NCBI RefSeq assembly: GCF_000429525.1
Contig: NZ_AUCA01000005.1
Span: forward strand, 1 to 64,000
DNA length: 64,000 nt
From: Alicyclobacillus contaminans DSM 17975
GTDB lineage: Bacteria > Bacillota > Bacilli > Alicyclobacillales > Alicyclobacillaceae
Direction of reading: 5' to 3'
Shown: positions 43,619-54,196 of the stretch, one piece after another
Position numbering within the stretch: position 1 is the first letter of the stretch
How the letters are laid out: the number at the start of each line of letters is the position of its first letter
Notes under the pieces: generated by a model
What the model was told of the DNA's origin: nothing
The model's database searches: none
Seen by the model: only the letters and a program-made list of their open reading frames with translations
Translations under genes and position numbers: made by a program

Positions 43619-43747
43619 ATGCATGCAGCGGAGTCTACGAATTGTACGATTTGCGGAGAAGCGTTGTCGAATGAAAAGGAACGCGACCTCGCGCTGTGCG
43701 AACAGTGCACCGATGCATGGACGCGGGACAGAGAGTGTCCCTGGTGA
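43619..43747 (+). CDS. 42-residue double CxxC mini protein
   Basis: A tiny product from the ATG at 43619, with GGAGG nine bases upstream and a consensus promoter in front. Cysteine pairs CTIC (about residue 9) and CEQC (about residue 28), plus a terminal ECPW, suggest a single zinc site. The rest is acidic and hydrophilic. Function is unknown. Its layout (CxxC, about 15-25 acidic residues, CxxC) resembles the 46-residue protein at 38347. It converges on mnmA with 23 bases between stop codons. Confidence 0.72.
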   Translation: MHAAESTNCTICGEALSNEKERDLALCEQCTDAWTRDRECPW

Positions 43748-43770
43748 CTTCCCGCAGGGGAACTCGCGGC

Positions 43771-44901
<1,131 letters not shown>

Positions 44902-44963
44902 TCACCTCCTCGTTCGCGCGTGCCCTCGTCGGAGAAAAACGGTACAATAGGGTTGGCCGCTCG

Positions 44964-45626
44964 TCAACCGTGCAGGGATAGAGTGGACTGTCCTGCTGGA
45001 AACAGGTCCAGCAGTTCGGTCAATTGGTGAATGACGCACACCGCGCCCGCCAACTCGGTGGGATCCCCAAAGTCGACAAAGTGGCAGCCGATGCACGGAA
45101 TGCCGTGTGCTTGGGCCGCCTCCACGTCGGTGGCGCGATCACCCACCATGACCGCTGTGTTTTTCTCGAACCGTTCAAAGTGCCGCGCGAGAATGTCCGC
45201 TTTGCGCTGTCCCCCCACGCCGCCCAAGCACAGCGGCGCGGTAAAATACGGTCGCAGTCCCTGGCTATCCAGCACTGCGTCCAGATAGGCTTGGCCGCAA
45301 TTGCTGGCCGTGGTCAGTGTATGTCCACGTTGCTGCAGCTCCGCTAACACATCGCGTGCGTGCGGCAACAGAAGGTCCACTGTACATAGGTTGTTTCCGA
45401 CCCACTGCTCGGTGTACTCGTACGCTGCCTGGCGAACACTCTCTGTGGCGCCGGGCAACAGGGTTGCCCAAATGTCCGCGTCCGGAAGGCCGAACGTCCG
45501 TTTCATGACCGCCTCGTTCGGCGGCGGCGTCTGCGCCACGGTGCGAATGGCCTGTCGATACGCGGGCAGGACAATCTTCGTGGAGTCAATGAGTGTGCCA
45601 TCTAAATCGAATATAATGGTCGCCAT
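44964..45626 (-). CDS. HAD-family phosphatase (Gph/PpaX-like)
   Basis: A 220-residue HAD hydrolase: the nucleophile motif FDLDGTLIDST at the N-terminus, a helical cap, TTASNCGQAYLDAVL for motif II, and MVGDRATDVEAAQAHG for motif IV. It is similar in size and layout to phosphoglycolate phosphatase Gph and pyrophosphatase PpaX, but the substrate is not settled. The ATG at 45626 is the start; the frame is open far upstream but overlaps the divergent dehydrogenase gene. The ribosome binding site is weak. It ends 68 bases before mnmA. Confidence 0.88.
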   Translation of the reverse strand: MATIIFDLDGTLIDSTKIVLPAYRQAIRTVAQTPPPNEAVMKRTFGLPDADIWATLLPGATESVRQAAYEYTEQWVGNNLCTVDLLLPHARDVLAELQQRGHTLTTASNCGQAYLDAVLDSQGLRPYFTAPLCLGGVGGQRKADILARHFERFEKNTAVMVGDRATDVEAAQAHGIPCIGCHFVDFGDPTELAGAVCVIHQLTELLDLFPAGQSTLSLHG

Positions 45627-45671
45627 GGAAACAGTATAAGGTCTGATTTCAGGCGACGCAAAAAGGTGGAG

Positions 45672-46574
45672 ATGAACGTGAAGATCGGTTTGATTGGACT
45701 TGGGAAAATGGGGTACAACCTGGGGCTGAACCTGATGGAGCATGGGCACCAGGTTGTGGCATATGACGTGAGTGCTGACGCCGTCAAGCGGTTTGCCGGA
45801 GAAGGCGGGACCGGTGTCGACAGCGTGGAGGTGTTGGTATCGTCGCTGCCCACACCAAAAATTGTATGGTTGATGGTTCCGGCCGGGAAAATTGTCGACG
45901 ACCTGCTCGATATCCTGGTTCCGCTGCTGAAGGCCGGAGACATTGTGATTGAGGGCGGAAACTCCCACTATAAAGATACGCTGCGGCGCTCGGAGCGGCT
46001 GGCGGCGAGCGGCATCCACTATATGGACGTGGGCACGTCCGGCGGCATGGAGGGAGCGCGCCACGGTGCTTGCTACATGATTGGCGGCGACGCGGATGTG
46101 TTCCCGGTGGTGGAGCCTCTTTTCCGTGACACCGCTGTGCCAGGCGGTTATTTGTACACGGGCAAGCCGGGCAGCGGGCACTATGCGAAGATGGTGCACA
46201 ACGGTATTGAATACGGGATGATGGCGGCCATTGGCGAGGGCTTCGAGGTGCTGGAACAGAGTCCGTTTGACTACGACTACGAGAAGCTCGCCCATGTCTG
46301 GTCCCATGGCTCCGTGATACGCGGTTGGCTGATGGAACTGACCGAGCGGGCGTTCTCGAAGGATCCGAAACTGGAGAGCATTCGCGGCGTGATGCATTCC
46401 TCGGGTGAAGGGAAGTGGACGGTGGAAGAGGCGCTGGATTTGCAGGTGCCCGTGCCGGTGATTGCGTTGTCCCTGCTCATGCGGTACCGCTCTTTGAAGG
46501 ATGATACGTTCACCGGAAAGGTCGTCGCCGCGCTGCGCAACGAATTCGGCGGTCACGCGGTGGAGAAGAAGTGA
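45672..46574 (+). CDS. gndA: 6-phosphogluconate dehydrogenase, short GndA/YqeC-type
   Basis: A 300-residue decarboxylating dehydrogenase that makes ribulose-5-phosphate and reduced cofactor. The N-terminal Rossmann motif is GLIGLGKMGYNLGLNLMEHG. Catalytic blocks are EGGNSHYKDT, DVGTSGGMEGARHGACYMIGG (substrate binding) and GHYAKMVHNGIEYG, with the catalytic Lys and His. This is the short subclass lacking the last C-terminal repeat of classic Gnd, often NAD-using. ATG at 45672 has AAAGG at good spacing; GTG at 45678 is an alternative. It is divergent from the HAD gene; a small membrane protein follows by one base. Confidence 0.93.
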   Translation: MNVKIGLIGLGKMGYNLGLNLMEHGHQVVAYDVSADAVKRFAGEGGTGVDSVEVLVSSLPTPKIVWLMVPAGKIVDDLLDILVPLLKAGDIVIEGGNSHYKDTLRRSERLAASGIHYMDVGTSGGMEGARHGACYMIGGDADVFPVVEPLFRDTAVPGGYLYTGKPGSGHYAKMVHNGIEYGMMAAIGEGFEVLEQSPFDYDYEKLAHVWSHGSVIRGWLMELTERAFSKDPKLESIRGVMHSSGEGKWTVEEALDLQVPVPVIALSLLMRYRSLKDDTFTGKVVAALRNEFGGHAVEKK

Positions 46575-46575
46575 C

Positions 46576-46836
46576 ATGATCATCGGTTTTGGATTCGGCA
46601 ATCCGCTGACAGCCTTGGTGATGCTGCTGGCAACCAGCGCCATCAGCTATGGATTGTATCGGTGGTTCAGCGGGCGGCGCGTTCGGGAGGAATCTCCCGA
46701 ACGGCGCCGCGAGGCGCTGCGCCGCTATTACCGGGAACAAAGAGAACTCGCCCGCCGGATGGCGAGCGAGTTCGACATTTCCGATGAGGAAATCGAGCGG
46801 CGCATCGAAGAAGAGCTGCGCCGCGATGATCGGTAG
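46576..46836 (+). CDS. Small membrane-anchored charged protein
   Basis: An 86-residue protein of unknown function, beginning MIIGFGFGNPLTALVML. One membrane helix (about residues 8-30) is followed by a highly charged amphipathic helix rich in Arg and Glu (ERRREALRRYYREQREL to the end), likely a coiled coil on the cytoplasmic side. It starts one base after the gndA stop and must be cotranscribed with it. Its ribosome binding site lies in the end of gndA. Confidence 0.72.
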   Translation: MIIGFGFGNPLTALVMLLATSAISYGLYRWFSGRRVREESPERRREALRRYYREQRELARRMASEFDISDEEIERRIEEELRRDDR

Positions 46837-46853
46837 CCGTCGGCCCCGGTGCA

Positions 46854-47501
46854 TCAGGTGTTGACCGGGTTTGCCTCCTCAGCCAGCAAGAGGACGCGCG
46901 CAGGCGCCGCGTCCAGCCCCTGCAGCGCGATGGGAGCCGCCACCATCAAATATTGTCCCGCAGGCACATCGGCCAGACGGAGCCCCTCGATGACAATCGC
47001 CCCGCAGGCGAACAACGCCTTGTGCGTGGGATGGCCCGGCTGGCTCCGCTCGATGCCGAGCGCGTCAATCCCCACGCCCGCGACGCGCCGCTCCGCCAGG
47101 AAGCGGGCGCCATCTTCCTTCAAATAGATGAACTCAGGATTGAATGTCGTATCCCACGAATTCTTCGTTTTGAACAGCAGAAAATCCCCGGCCGATATGG
47201 ACAAAGATTCGAGATCCTGCGCCGTGATGCCGTCGACGACGTGGGTCAGATCCACCACTCGGCAGGGCCGCACCAACTCGTTCAGGGCGATGGTATCGAT
47301 GGTGGCGCCGTTTTCCACCATGTGCAGCGGGGCGTCCACGTGCGTGCCGCAGTGGACGTCCAGCGCAACGCGGGTTTCCCGTACGGAGCCATGGGAGAAG
47401 TCGCTCGTGATGGTGAATGACGGCTGTTTTTCCGGTTTGTTCTTGTATACAGGCATCCCTTCGTAAATCGGCATGGAAATATCGTAAACCAGACGATGCA
47501 T
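46854..47501 (-). CDS. Cyclase-family metal hydrolase (kynurenine formamidase-like)
   Basis: A 215-residue member of the cyclase/KynB family. The metal-binding motif HCGTHVDAPLHM (HxGTHxDxPxH) and the later catalytic GVGIDALGIERSQPG segment are present. Family members hydrolyse N-formylkynurenine, isatin or related cyclic amides. No other tryptophan-degradation gene is near, so the substrate is open. The ATG at 47501 has GTGAGGTGATT upstream. The gene is nine bases downstream of zwf and shares its transcript. Confidence 0.9.
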   Translation of the reverse strand: MHRLVYDISMPIYEGMPVYKNKPEKQPSFTITSDFSHGSVRETRVALDVHCGTHVDAPLHMVENGATIDTIALNELVRPCRVVDLTHVVDGITAQDLESLSISAGDFLLFKTKNSWDTTFNPEFIYLKEDGARFLAERRVAGVGIDALGIERSQPGHPTHKALFACGAIVIEGLRLADVPAGQYLMVAAPIALQGLDAAPARVLLLAEEANPVNT

Positions 47502-47510
47502 GGAATCACC

Positions 47511-49067
<1,557 letters not shown>

Positions 49068-49159
49068 ACCTATTCACCCTTTGCGGAAGTCCATTTGACT
49101 CGGGTAGTATTGTAACCATTTCATGACCATTGTACCACCCTTCGCCGCCAGCACGAATT

Positions 49160-49483
49160 CTACAGCTCCGTCACATCCTGCACCACCCAGATGCCGCGCT
49201 GGCCCTGCCGCTCCGGTTGATACAGATGCACCAGGTACGTGCAGTTGCGATGCTTCACCCGGACAACGGCATTCTGCAGACCCGAGCCCGGATCGTAATA
49301 CTGTTCCACAAACGTGTACACATCGTCCGGGCGCAGTCCCAAGTTGCGACTGCCGACTTCCTGCGCGGTCCGCACGGGGCTCAACCGCCACAGGTTGCGG
49401 CCCGCATCCGCTTCCGCCTGAATGCGCTCGTAGTTCTCTCCCGGCAGTTCCACGAAGCCTGTGCTCACCTCTGGACAGGGCAT
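49160..49483 (-). CDS. Hypothetical protein of 107 residues
   Basis: An unassigned small soluble protein. It starts MPCPEVSTGFVELPGENYER and contains two likely beta-sheet stretches near the end (QNAVVRVKHRNCTYLVHLYQ and GIWVVQDVTEL). A Trp/Leu-rich middle helix is present. The ATG at 49483 has AAAGGTGG six bases before it; an ATG at 49489 overlaps that site. The longer frame upstream is antisense to the SDR gene and is not coding. It ends just after the start of zwf on the same strand. Confidence 0.6.
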   Translation of the reverse strand: MPCPEVSTGFVELPGENYERIQAEADAGRNLWRLSPVRTAQEVGSRNLGLRPDDVYTFVEQYYDPGSGLQNAVVRVKHRNCTYLVHLYQPERQGQRGIWVVQDVTEL

Positions 49484-49611
49484 GGTCATCCACCTTTCTC
49501 GTGATCCACATTCCACCTGTGGCCGCATGGCGTGGTACATTGTATGTAGCAATACCGGGCGCGGTCCCGGGCAGGTGCCCAGCTCGCCCGGCGCAGGAGG
49601 TTGGATGACGA

Positions 49612-50397
49612 ATGGCAATTCGTGGAGACGGCAAGGTGGCAGTGGTGACCGGCGCCAGTTCTGGAATTGGCGCCGCGACTGCGGTGGCGTTGGCGGACGC
49701 CGGATTTCGCCTGGCGCTCGGGGCCAGGCGGGTGGAGAAACTCGAGGATTTGGCGGACCGCATCGCGGAGCGTACCGGGGAACAGCCCTGGATTTCCGCG
49801 CTGGATGTGACATCGCCGACATCGACACAGGCGTTCGTCGACGGGGCGTTGGCGGCGTTTGGCCATGTGCACGTGCTGGTCAACAACGCGGGATTGGCGC
49901 GGGGCACCGCGCATGTGGCGGAGGCCAGCGACGCGGATGAAGCGGACTGGCGGGAAATGGTGGAGACCAACGTGCTCGGCTTGCTCCGTGTCACGCGCCT
50001 GTTGCTGCCGCACCTGCTCGCGACGGACGGCGCACATATCATCAACGTGGGATCGATTGCCGGCCGCGAGGCGTACGCCGGAGGCTCGGTGTACTGCGGG
50101 ACCAAGTTTGCGGTTCGCGCCATCACCGAAGCCCTGCGCCAGGAACTGCTCGGCAAACCGGTGCGCGTGACCACGGTCGATCCGGGCATGGTCGAGACCG
50201 AGTTTTCCATCGTCCGCTATCACGGGGATACGGCGAAGGCGAGCGACGTGTACGCCGGCATGACGCCGCTCACGGCGGAGGATATTGCCGACTGCATCTG
50301 TTTCGCCGCGACGCGGCCGCAACACGTGAACATTGACGCCATCATCGTAAAACCGCTGGATCAAGCCGGCGCCGGGAAGGTCGCGCGGCGGTCGTAG
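49612..50397 (+). CDS. SDR-family NAD(P)-dependent dehydrogenase (YdfG-like)
   Basis: A 261-residue classical short-chain dehydrogenase. The cofactor motif VVTGASSGIGAATAVAL, the structural VLVNNAGLARG, and the active site NVGSIAG with YCGTKFAVRA (Ser, Tyr, Lys) are complete. The C-terminal half carries VDPGMVETEFSIVRYHGD, typical of the YdfG/serine dehydrogenase branch that oxidises 3-hydroxy acids. Actual substrate is unknown. The ATG at 49612 has GGAGG eleven bases upstream. It precedes the sulfurtransferase by 18 bases and the two are likely cotranscribed. Confidence 0.9.
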   Translation: MAIRGDGKVAVVTGASSGIGAATAVALADAGFRLALGARRVEKLEDLADRIAERTGEQPWISALDVTSPTSTQAFVDGALAAFGHVHVLVNNAGLARGTAHVAEASDADEADWREMVETNVLGLLRVTRLLLPHLLATDGAHIINVGSIAGREAYAGGSVYCGTKFAVRAITEALRQELLGKPVRVTTVDPGMVETEFSIVRYHGDTAKASDVYAGMTPLTAEDIADCICFAATRPQHVNIDAIIVKPLDQAGAGKVARRS

Positions 50398-50415
50398 CGA
50401 GCCATGGGGGGAGGA

Positions 50416-51252
50416 ATGGGTGTGCTGTTGACAGCGGAGGCGCTTTACGAACGTCTGCAGGACGCGGACGTGGTGGTGTTCGACTGCCGGTTCCAGCTGG
50501 GGGATGCTGCGGCAGGGCGGACCCAGTACCTGGCGGGGCATATTCCCGGCGCTTACTATTTGGATTTGGAGCAGGACTTATCCGGTCCGGTGTCCGTTCA
50601 CGGCGGGCGGCATCCGCTGCCGGATCCGGCGGAACTGGCGGCGAAGCTCGCCGCAGCCGGCGTGACGGAGTCGTCGCAGGTGGTCGTCTATGACGTCGGC
50701 GGCGGCATGGCGCCGCGAGCGTGGTGGTTGATTCGCTACCTCGGCCATGATCGATGCGCCGTTCTCGACGGTGGCTTCAGCGCCTGGCAGCGGGCAAACC
50801 TGCCGGTGGAGACGGATGTCCCGGCGCCAAAACCGGGACATCTGGAACCGCGTGTCCGCCACGACTGGATTGTCAGCACGGCGGATGTGGAGGCCGCCAT
50901 GTCCGGGCGTTTGCCGCTTACCCTGGTGGATGCCCGCGCGCCCGAACGTTACCGGGGCGACGTCGAACCGCTCGATCCGGTCGCGGGCCATATTCCCGGC
51001 GCCCACAACCGCCCCTGGACGGACGGAGTTCGTGCTGATGGGACGTGGAAGTCAGCCGCGGAACAGGCGGCGCGGTTCGCCGGTCTCGTGGACACCGGGA
51101 TTCCCGTCATGTATTGCGGATCGGGTGTCACCGCGTGTGCCAACCTGTTTGCGTTGGCTCTGGCGGGCGTCTCCGGCGCCAAACTGTATCCGGGCAGTTG
51201 GAGCGACTGGTGCTCTTATCCCGAGCATCCGGTTGCCACCGGGGAGGGCTGA
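50416..51252 (+). CDS. Two-domain sulfurtransferase (rhodanese/SseA-like)
   Basis: A 278-residue tandem rhodanese. The inactive N-terminal domain shows VVFDCRFQL, GHIPGAYYLDLEQDLSG and VVVYDVGGG. The active C-terminal domain has LVDARAPERYRGDVEPLDPV, GHIPGAHN and the cysteine loop MYCGSGVTAC. A CGSGVTA loop is the type seen in 3-mercaptopyruvate sulfurtransferases (SseA), as opposed to CRKGVT in thiosulfate rhodanese. It moves sulfane sulfur to thiols. ATG at 50416 or GTG at 50422, both behind GGGAGGA, are possible. A terminator follows at 51302. Confidence 0.92.
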   Translation: MGVLLTAEALYERLQDADVVVFDCRFQLGDAAAGRTQYLAGHIPGAYYLDLEQDLSGPVSVHGGRHPLPDPAELAAKLAAAGVTESSQVVVYDVGGGMAPRAWWLIRYLGHDRCAVLDGGFSAWQRANLPVETDVPAPKPGHLEPRVRHDWIVSTADVEAAMSGRLPLTLVDARAPERYRGDVEPLDPVAGHIPGAHNRPWTDGVRADGTWKSAAEQAARFAGLVDTGIPVMYCGSGVTACANLFALALAGVSGAKLYPGSWSDWCSYPEHPVATGEG

Positions 51253-51301
51253 TTGGACGGCCATCCGACGTTCTGTTCAGAATCCACAAGGGATTTCGAC
51301 A

Positions 51302-51338
51302 AGGGCTCGCGAATACGGTCGTGAGTCCCTGTTTTTTG
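51302..51338 (+). terminator. Terminator after the sulfurtransferase gene
   Basis: AGGG-CTCGCGA and TCGTGAG-TCCCT form a near-complete stem, followed by GTTTTTT. Confidence 0.8.
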
Positions 51339-51414
51339 TCGAAGTTCTCGAATGCCGTGGTGTCACAGGACGGTCCGATGCTTCATCTCAATCAGCAACG
51401 AAGGAGGCGGTGCA

Positions 51415-52491
51415 GTGGCACAACCGAGTCCGAGTCCGGCCGCCGTGGGCGGTCTTCGCAAACATCGCCGACTTCAGCGCAAGCAGCGCCGACGTCGCAG
51501 GATTCTCCGCTGGTTGGTGGGAAGCCTGGCGACGCTCGCCGTATGGACTGTGGCGTTGGTGGGCATCGGCTTTTATACCCCCTTCGGGCGCAACCTGCGG
51601 TTGACGCTGGCTGAGACCATTCTCAGCACGCGCCACTATATGTACGCCCACTTTTTGACGACGCCATCCGAGTACAATCAACTGGTCACGATGCAGCACC
51701 AGAAGGTCCAAAATACCGGCGTGTCAGAGGCAGTTCGAGTGGTGACGCCGGTGTCGGGGCCCCCCGAACTGCAGTTGCTGCCGGTGTCCGGCGCGGGGTG
51801 GAAGGGGTACGCGCTGCTCGTGCACAACCCGAAGCTGGTACGGCTGGTCACCGCCGAGGTGCACAATGGCATGGGAGAATACATCACCGCCATGGGACAG
51901 CGCACGGGAGCCATTGCGGGAACGAACGCCAGCGGATTCGAAGATCCCAAGGGCGATGGGTGGGGCGGTGTGCCCGTGGGTCTGGTGATGATTGGAGGCC
52001 GGGTGATACAATGGCCGAAAGGCACCAATGACTGGACCACCGTGGGATTCACGACCGACGGCGTGATGGTGATGGGGCAGTACACGGTGGCCCAGTTGCA
52101 GCAGATGGGCGTCCGGGATGCCATGCAGTTCCACCCGGAACTGGTGGTGAACGGCCAACCCATGATCACCTCGGGCGACGGCGGTTGGGGACAAGACCCG
52201 CGCACTGCCATCGGCCAACGAAAGGACGGCACGGTCATCTTTCTGGTCATCGACGGACGCTTTCACGGCGGCAGCGCGCTTGGCGCGAGTCAACGCCAGG
52301 TGCAGGACGAAATGATTCAACTCGGCGCCGTGAACGCGTGCGCGATGGACGGAGGCAGTTCCAGCGTGCTGTACAAGGATGGGCAGGTGGTGAACCACCC
52401 GTCCACCATCGATCCGAACCACCAACGTCACCTGCCGGACGCGTGGATGGTGTTTTCTTCCGTCGCGGCGGCGAATGCGTACGCCCCATGA
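51415..52491 (+). CDS. Phosphodiester glycosidase (NAGPA-domain) exported protein
   Basis: A 358-residue protein with a highly basic N-terminus, one membrane anchor (about residues 30-55), and an extracellular NAGPA domain of about 230 residues. Domain signatures are AGTNASGFEDPKGDGWGG, FHPELVVNGQPM, DPRTAIGQRKDGTVIFLVIDG and the terminal catalytic region NACAMDGGSSSVLYKDG. The family cleaves GlcNAc-phosphodiesters; bacterial ones act on cell-wall or capsular polymers. The GTG at 51415 has GGAGG seven bases upstream. It is a single gene. It may trim the phosphodiester-linked polymers made by the envelope genes here, which is inference. Confidence 0.88.
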   Translation: MAQPSPSPAAVGGLRKHRRLQRKQRRRRRILRWLVGSLATLAVWTVALVGIGFYTPFGRNLRLTLAETILSTRHYMYAHFLTTPSEYNQLVTMQHQKVQNTGVSEAVRVVTPVSGPPELQLLPVSGAGWKGYALLVHNPKLVRLVTAEVHNGMGEYITAMGQRTGAIAGTNASGFEDPKGDGWGGVPVGLVMIGGRVIQWPKGTNDWTTVGFTTDGVMVMGQYTVAQLQQMGVRDAMQFHPELVVNGQPMITSGDGGWGQDPRTAIGQRKDGTVIFLVIDGRFHGGSALGASQRQVQDEMIQLGAVNACAMDGGSSSVLYKDGQVVNHPSTIDPNHQRHLPDAWMVFSSVAAANAYAP

Positions 52492-52527
52492 GTCCCTTCA
52501 TCTTGGGATTTCGGAAATGGAGACGAG

Positions 52528-54042
52528 ATGATGTCAAACGTGGAGCAAATTGTAGCAGCGTTTCAAGACGAAATGAGGAAGATTCTGCATTATCAAGAGG
52601 CGTTGGAGCTGCTTGAATGGGATCTGCGCACCGGCGCGCCGAAGCGCGGCGTACCGTTGCGTGCAGAGGCCATCGGCACGTTGAGCGGAGAAATTTTCGA
52701 CCGCGTCACGTCGGATCAGATGGCCGAATATCTGCAGGAACTGAGCGATCCGTCGGTGTATCCGACACTGACCCCGGTGCTGCAGGCGAGTGTTCAAGAG
52801 ATGAAGCGACAGGCGGATTGGATTCGAAAAATTCCGCGGTCGCGGTACAAGCAGTACGTCACATTGACGCGCGAAGCGGAGTCGGTGTGGGAGGACGCCA
52901 AACAGGATGACGATTTCGCGCGCTTCCAGCCGTACCTGGAGCGGATTGTGGATATGAATATTGAATTCGCGGGCTACCGTGGGGGAGAAGGGAACCCGTA
53001 CGACGCGCTGCTGGACCACTATGAGCCGGGCGTGACGGTGGCGCAATTGGATGCGGTGTTCACTCCGCTGCGCAAGGAGCTCACAGAATTGGCGCAACGG
53101 ATTGCCGCGTCCGGGCACCGGCCGGATGTCCGCCCGCTGCTGCGGCCGGTGGCCAAGTCCACACAGCGCGAGGTCTGCGAAGCGATGCTCGGGGTCCTCG
53201 GCTTTGACTTTTCGGCCGGTCGGTTGGATGAAACGGTGCATCCGTTCCAAATCACCTTGAATCACTATGACGTGCGCGTCACCACCCACTACCGCGAGGA
53301 GGACCTGCGCGTCGCGTTGTTCGGGGTCATGCATGAGTGCGGGCACGCCCTGTACGAGCAGGGCGTTTCCGAAACGCTGGTGGGCACGCCGCTGTGCGGC
53401 GGGGTCTCCATGGGGATTCACGAGTCCCAGTCGCTGTTCTTCGAGAACATCATCGGGCGCTCCCGCGCGTTCTGGGAGGCCAACTACGGGTGGCTGCAGC
53501 AGAGGGTGGATACGCTCGCCGACGTTTCGTTGAACGCGTTTTACGCCGCCATCAACGATGTTCATCCATCGCTCATCCGCATTGAGGCCGACGAGGTGAC
53601 GTATCCTCTGCATATCATTGTCCGGTATGAACTGGAAAAGGCCTTGATCAACGGGCAATTGTCGGTTCGCGACCTGCCTGAAGCGTGGCGCCACAAAATG
53701 CAGGAATACCTCGGCGTGGCGCCGGACACCGATCGCGACGGAGTGCTTCAGGACGTTCACTGGTCCGCGGGACTGATAGGGTATTTTCCGTCGTACGCGC
53801 TCGGCTACATTTACTCCGCCCAATTCCGGCATGCGCTGTTGCAGCAAATGCCGGACTTCGAGGAGCGGCTGCAGAGCGGCCGGGTGACGGACGTGCGGGA
53901 TTGGCTGCGGGAACAGATTCATCGCCACGGAAAGCTGCGGACACCGGGCGAACTTGTGCAATCCGTCACCGGGGAAGCGATGAACCCGACGTATCTGTTG
54001 AATTATCTCTACGAGAAATACACACCGCTTTACGCACTGTGA
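52528..54042 (+). CDS. M32-family metallocarboxypeptidase (Taq type)
   Basis: A 504-residue thermostable-type carboxypeptidase that removes C-terminal residues with broad specificity. The zinc motif HECGHALYEQG (HExxH) lies near residue 270, followed by the third ligand Glu in GIHESQSLFFENIIG. The conserved ends DVHWSAGLIGYFPSYALGYIY and WLREQIHRHGKL fit. It has no signal peptide and acts in the cytoplasm. The ATG at 52528 (or 52531) follows GGAG. It is typical of thermophilic Bacillales. Confidence 0.95.
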   Translation: MMSNVEQIVAAFQDEMRKILHYQEALELLEWDLRTGAPKRGVPLRAEAIGTLSGEIFDRVTSDQMAEYLQELSDPSVYPTLTPVLQASVQEMKRQADWIRKIPRSRYKQYVTLTREAESVWEDAKQDDDFARFQPYLERIVDMNIEFAGYRGGEGNPYDALLDHYEPGVTVAQLDAVFTPLRKELTELAQRIAASGHRPDVRPLLRPVAKSTQREVCEAMLGVLGFDFSAGRLDETVHPFQITLNHYDVRVTTHYREEDLRVALFGVMHECGHALYEQGVSETLVGTPLCGGVSMGIHESQSLFFENIIGRSRAFWEANYGWLQQRVDTLADVSLNAFYAAINDVHPSLIRIEADEVTYPLHIIVRYELEKALINGQLSVRDLPEAWRHKMQEYLGVAPDTDRDGVLQDVHWSAGLIGYFPSYALGYIYSAQFRHALLQQMPDFEERLQSGRVTDVRDWLREQIHRHGKLRTPGELVQSVTGEAMNPTYLLNYLYEKYTPLYAL

Positions 54043-54063
54043 GCCATGAGCGCCGATGCCGCG

Positions 54064-54099
54064 GGCTTCCCGGGATGTCACCGGGGGCCTTCGTTTTTT
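54064..54099 (+). terminator. Terminator after the M32 gene
   Basis: A GC-rich hairpin (GGCTTCCCGG with CCGGGGGCC) precedes TTCGTTTTTT. Confidence 0.8.
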
Positions 54100-54196
54100 G
54101 ACAGCGGATTGGGATTGGATTACAGTTTGTTTGGAGCCTTCTGGCGCACCGCGCCGGACGCAGGCAAACCATGACACATATCGCGAATCAGCGGGG

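Noticed and set aside
45627-46643. Long upstream extension of the HAD phosphatase frame
   Set aside because: It runs antisense through gndA. The ATG at 45626 gives the standard HAD N-terminus directly before the DxD motif.
49490-49828. Upstream extension of the 107-residue protein
   Set aside because: It is antisense to the SDR gene and lacks a start signal; AAAGGTGG before 49483 fixes the true start.
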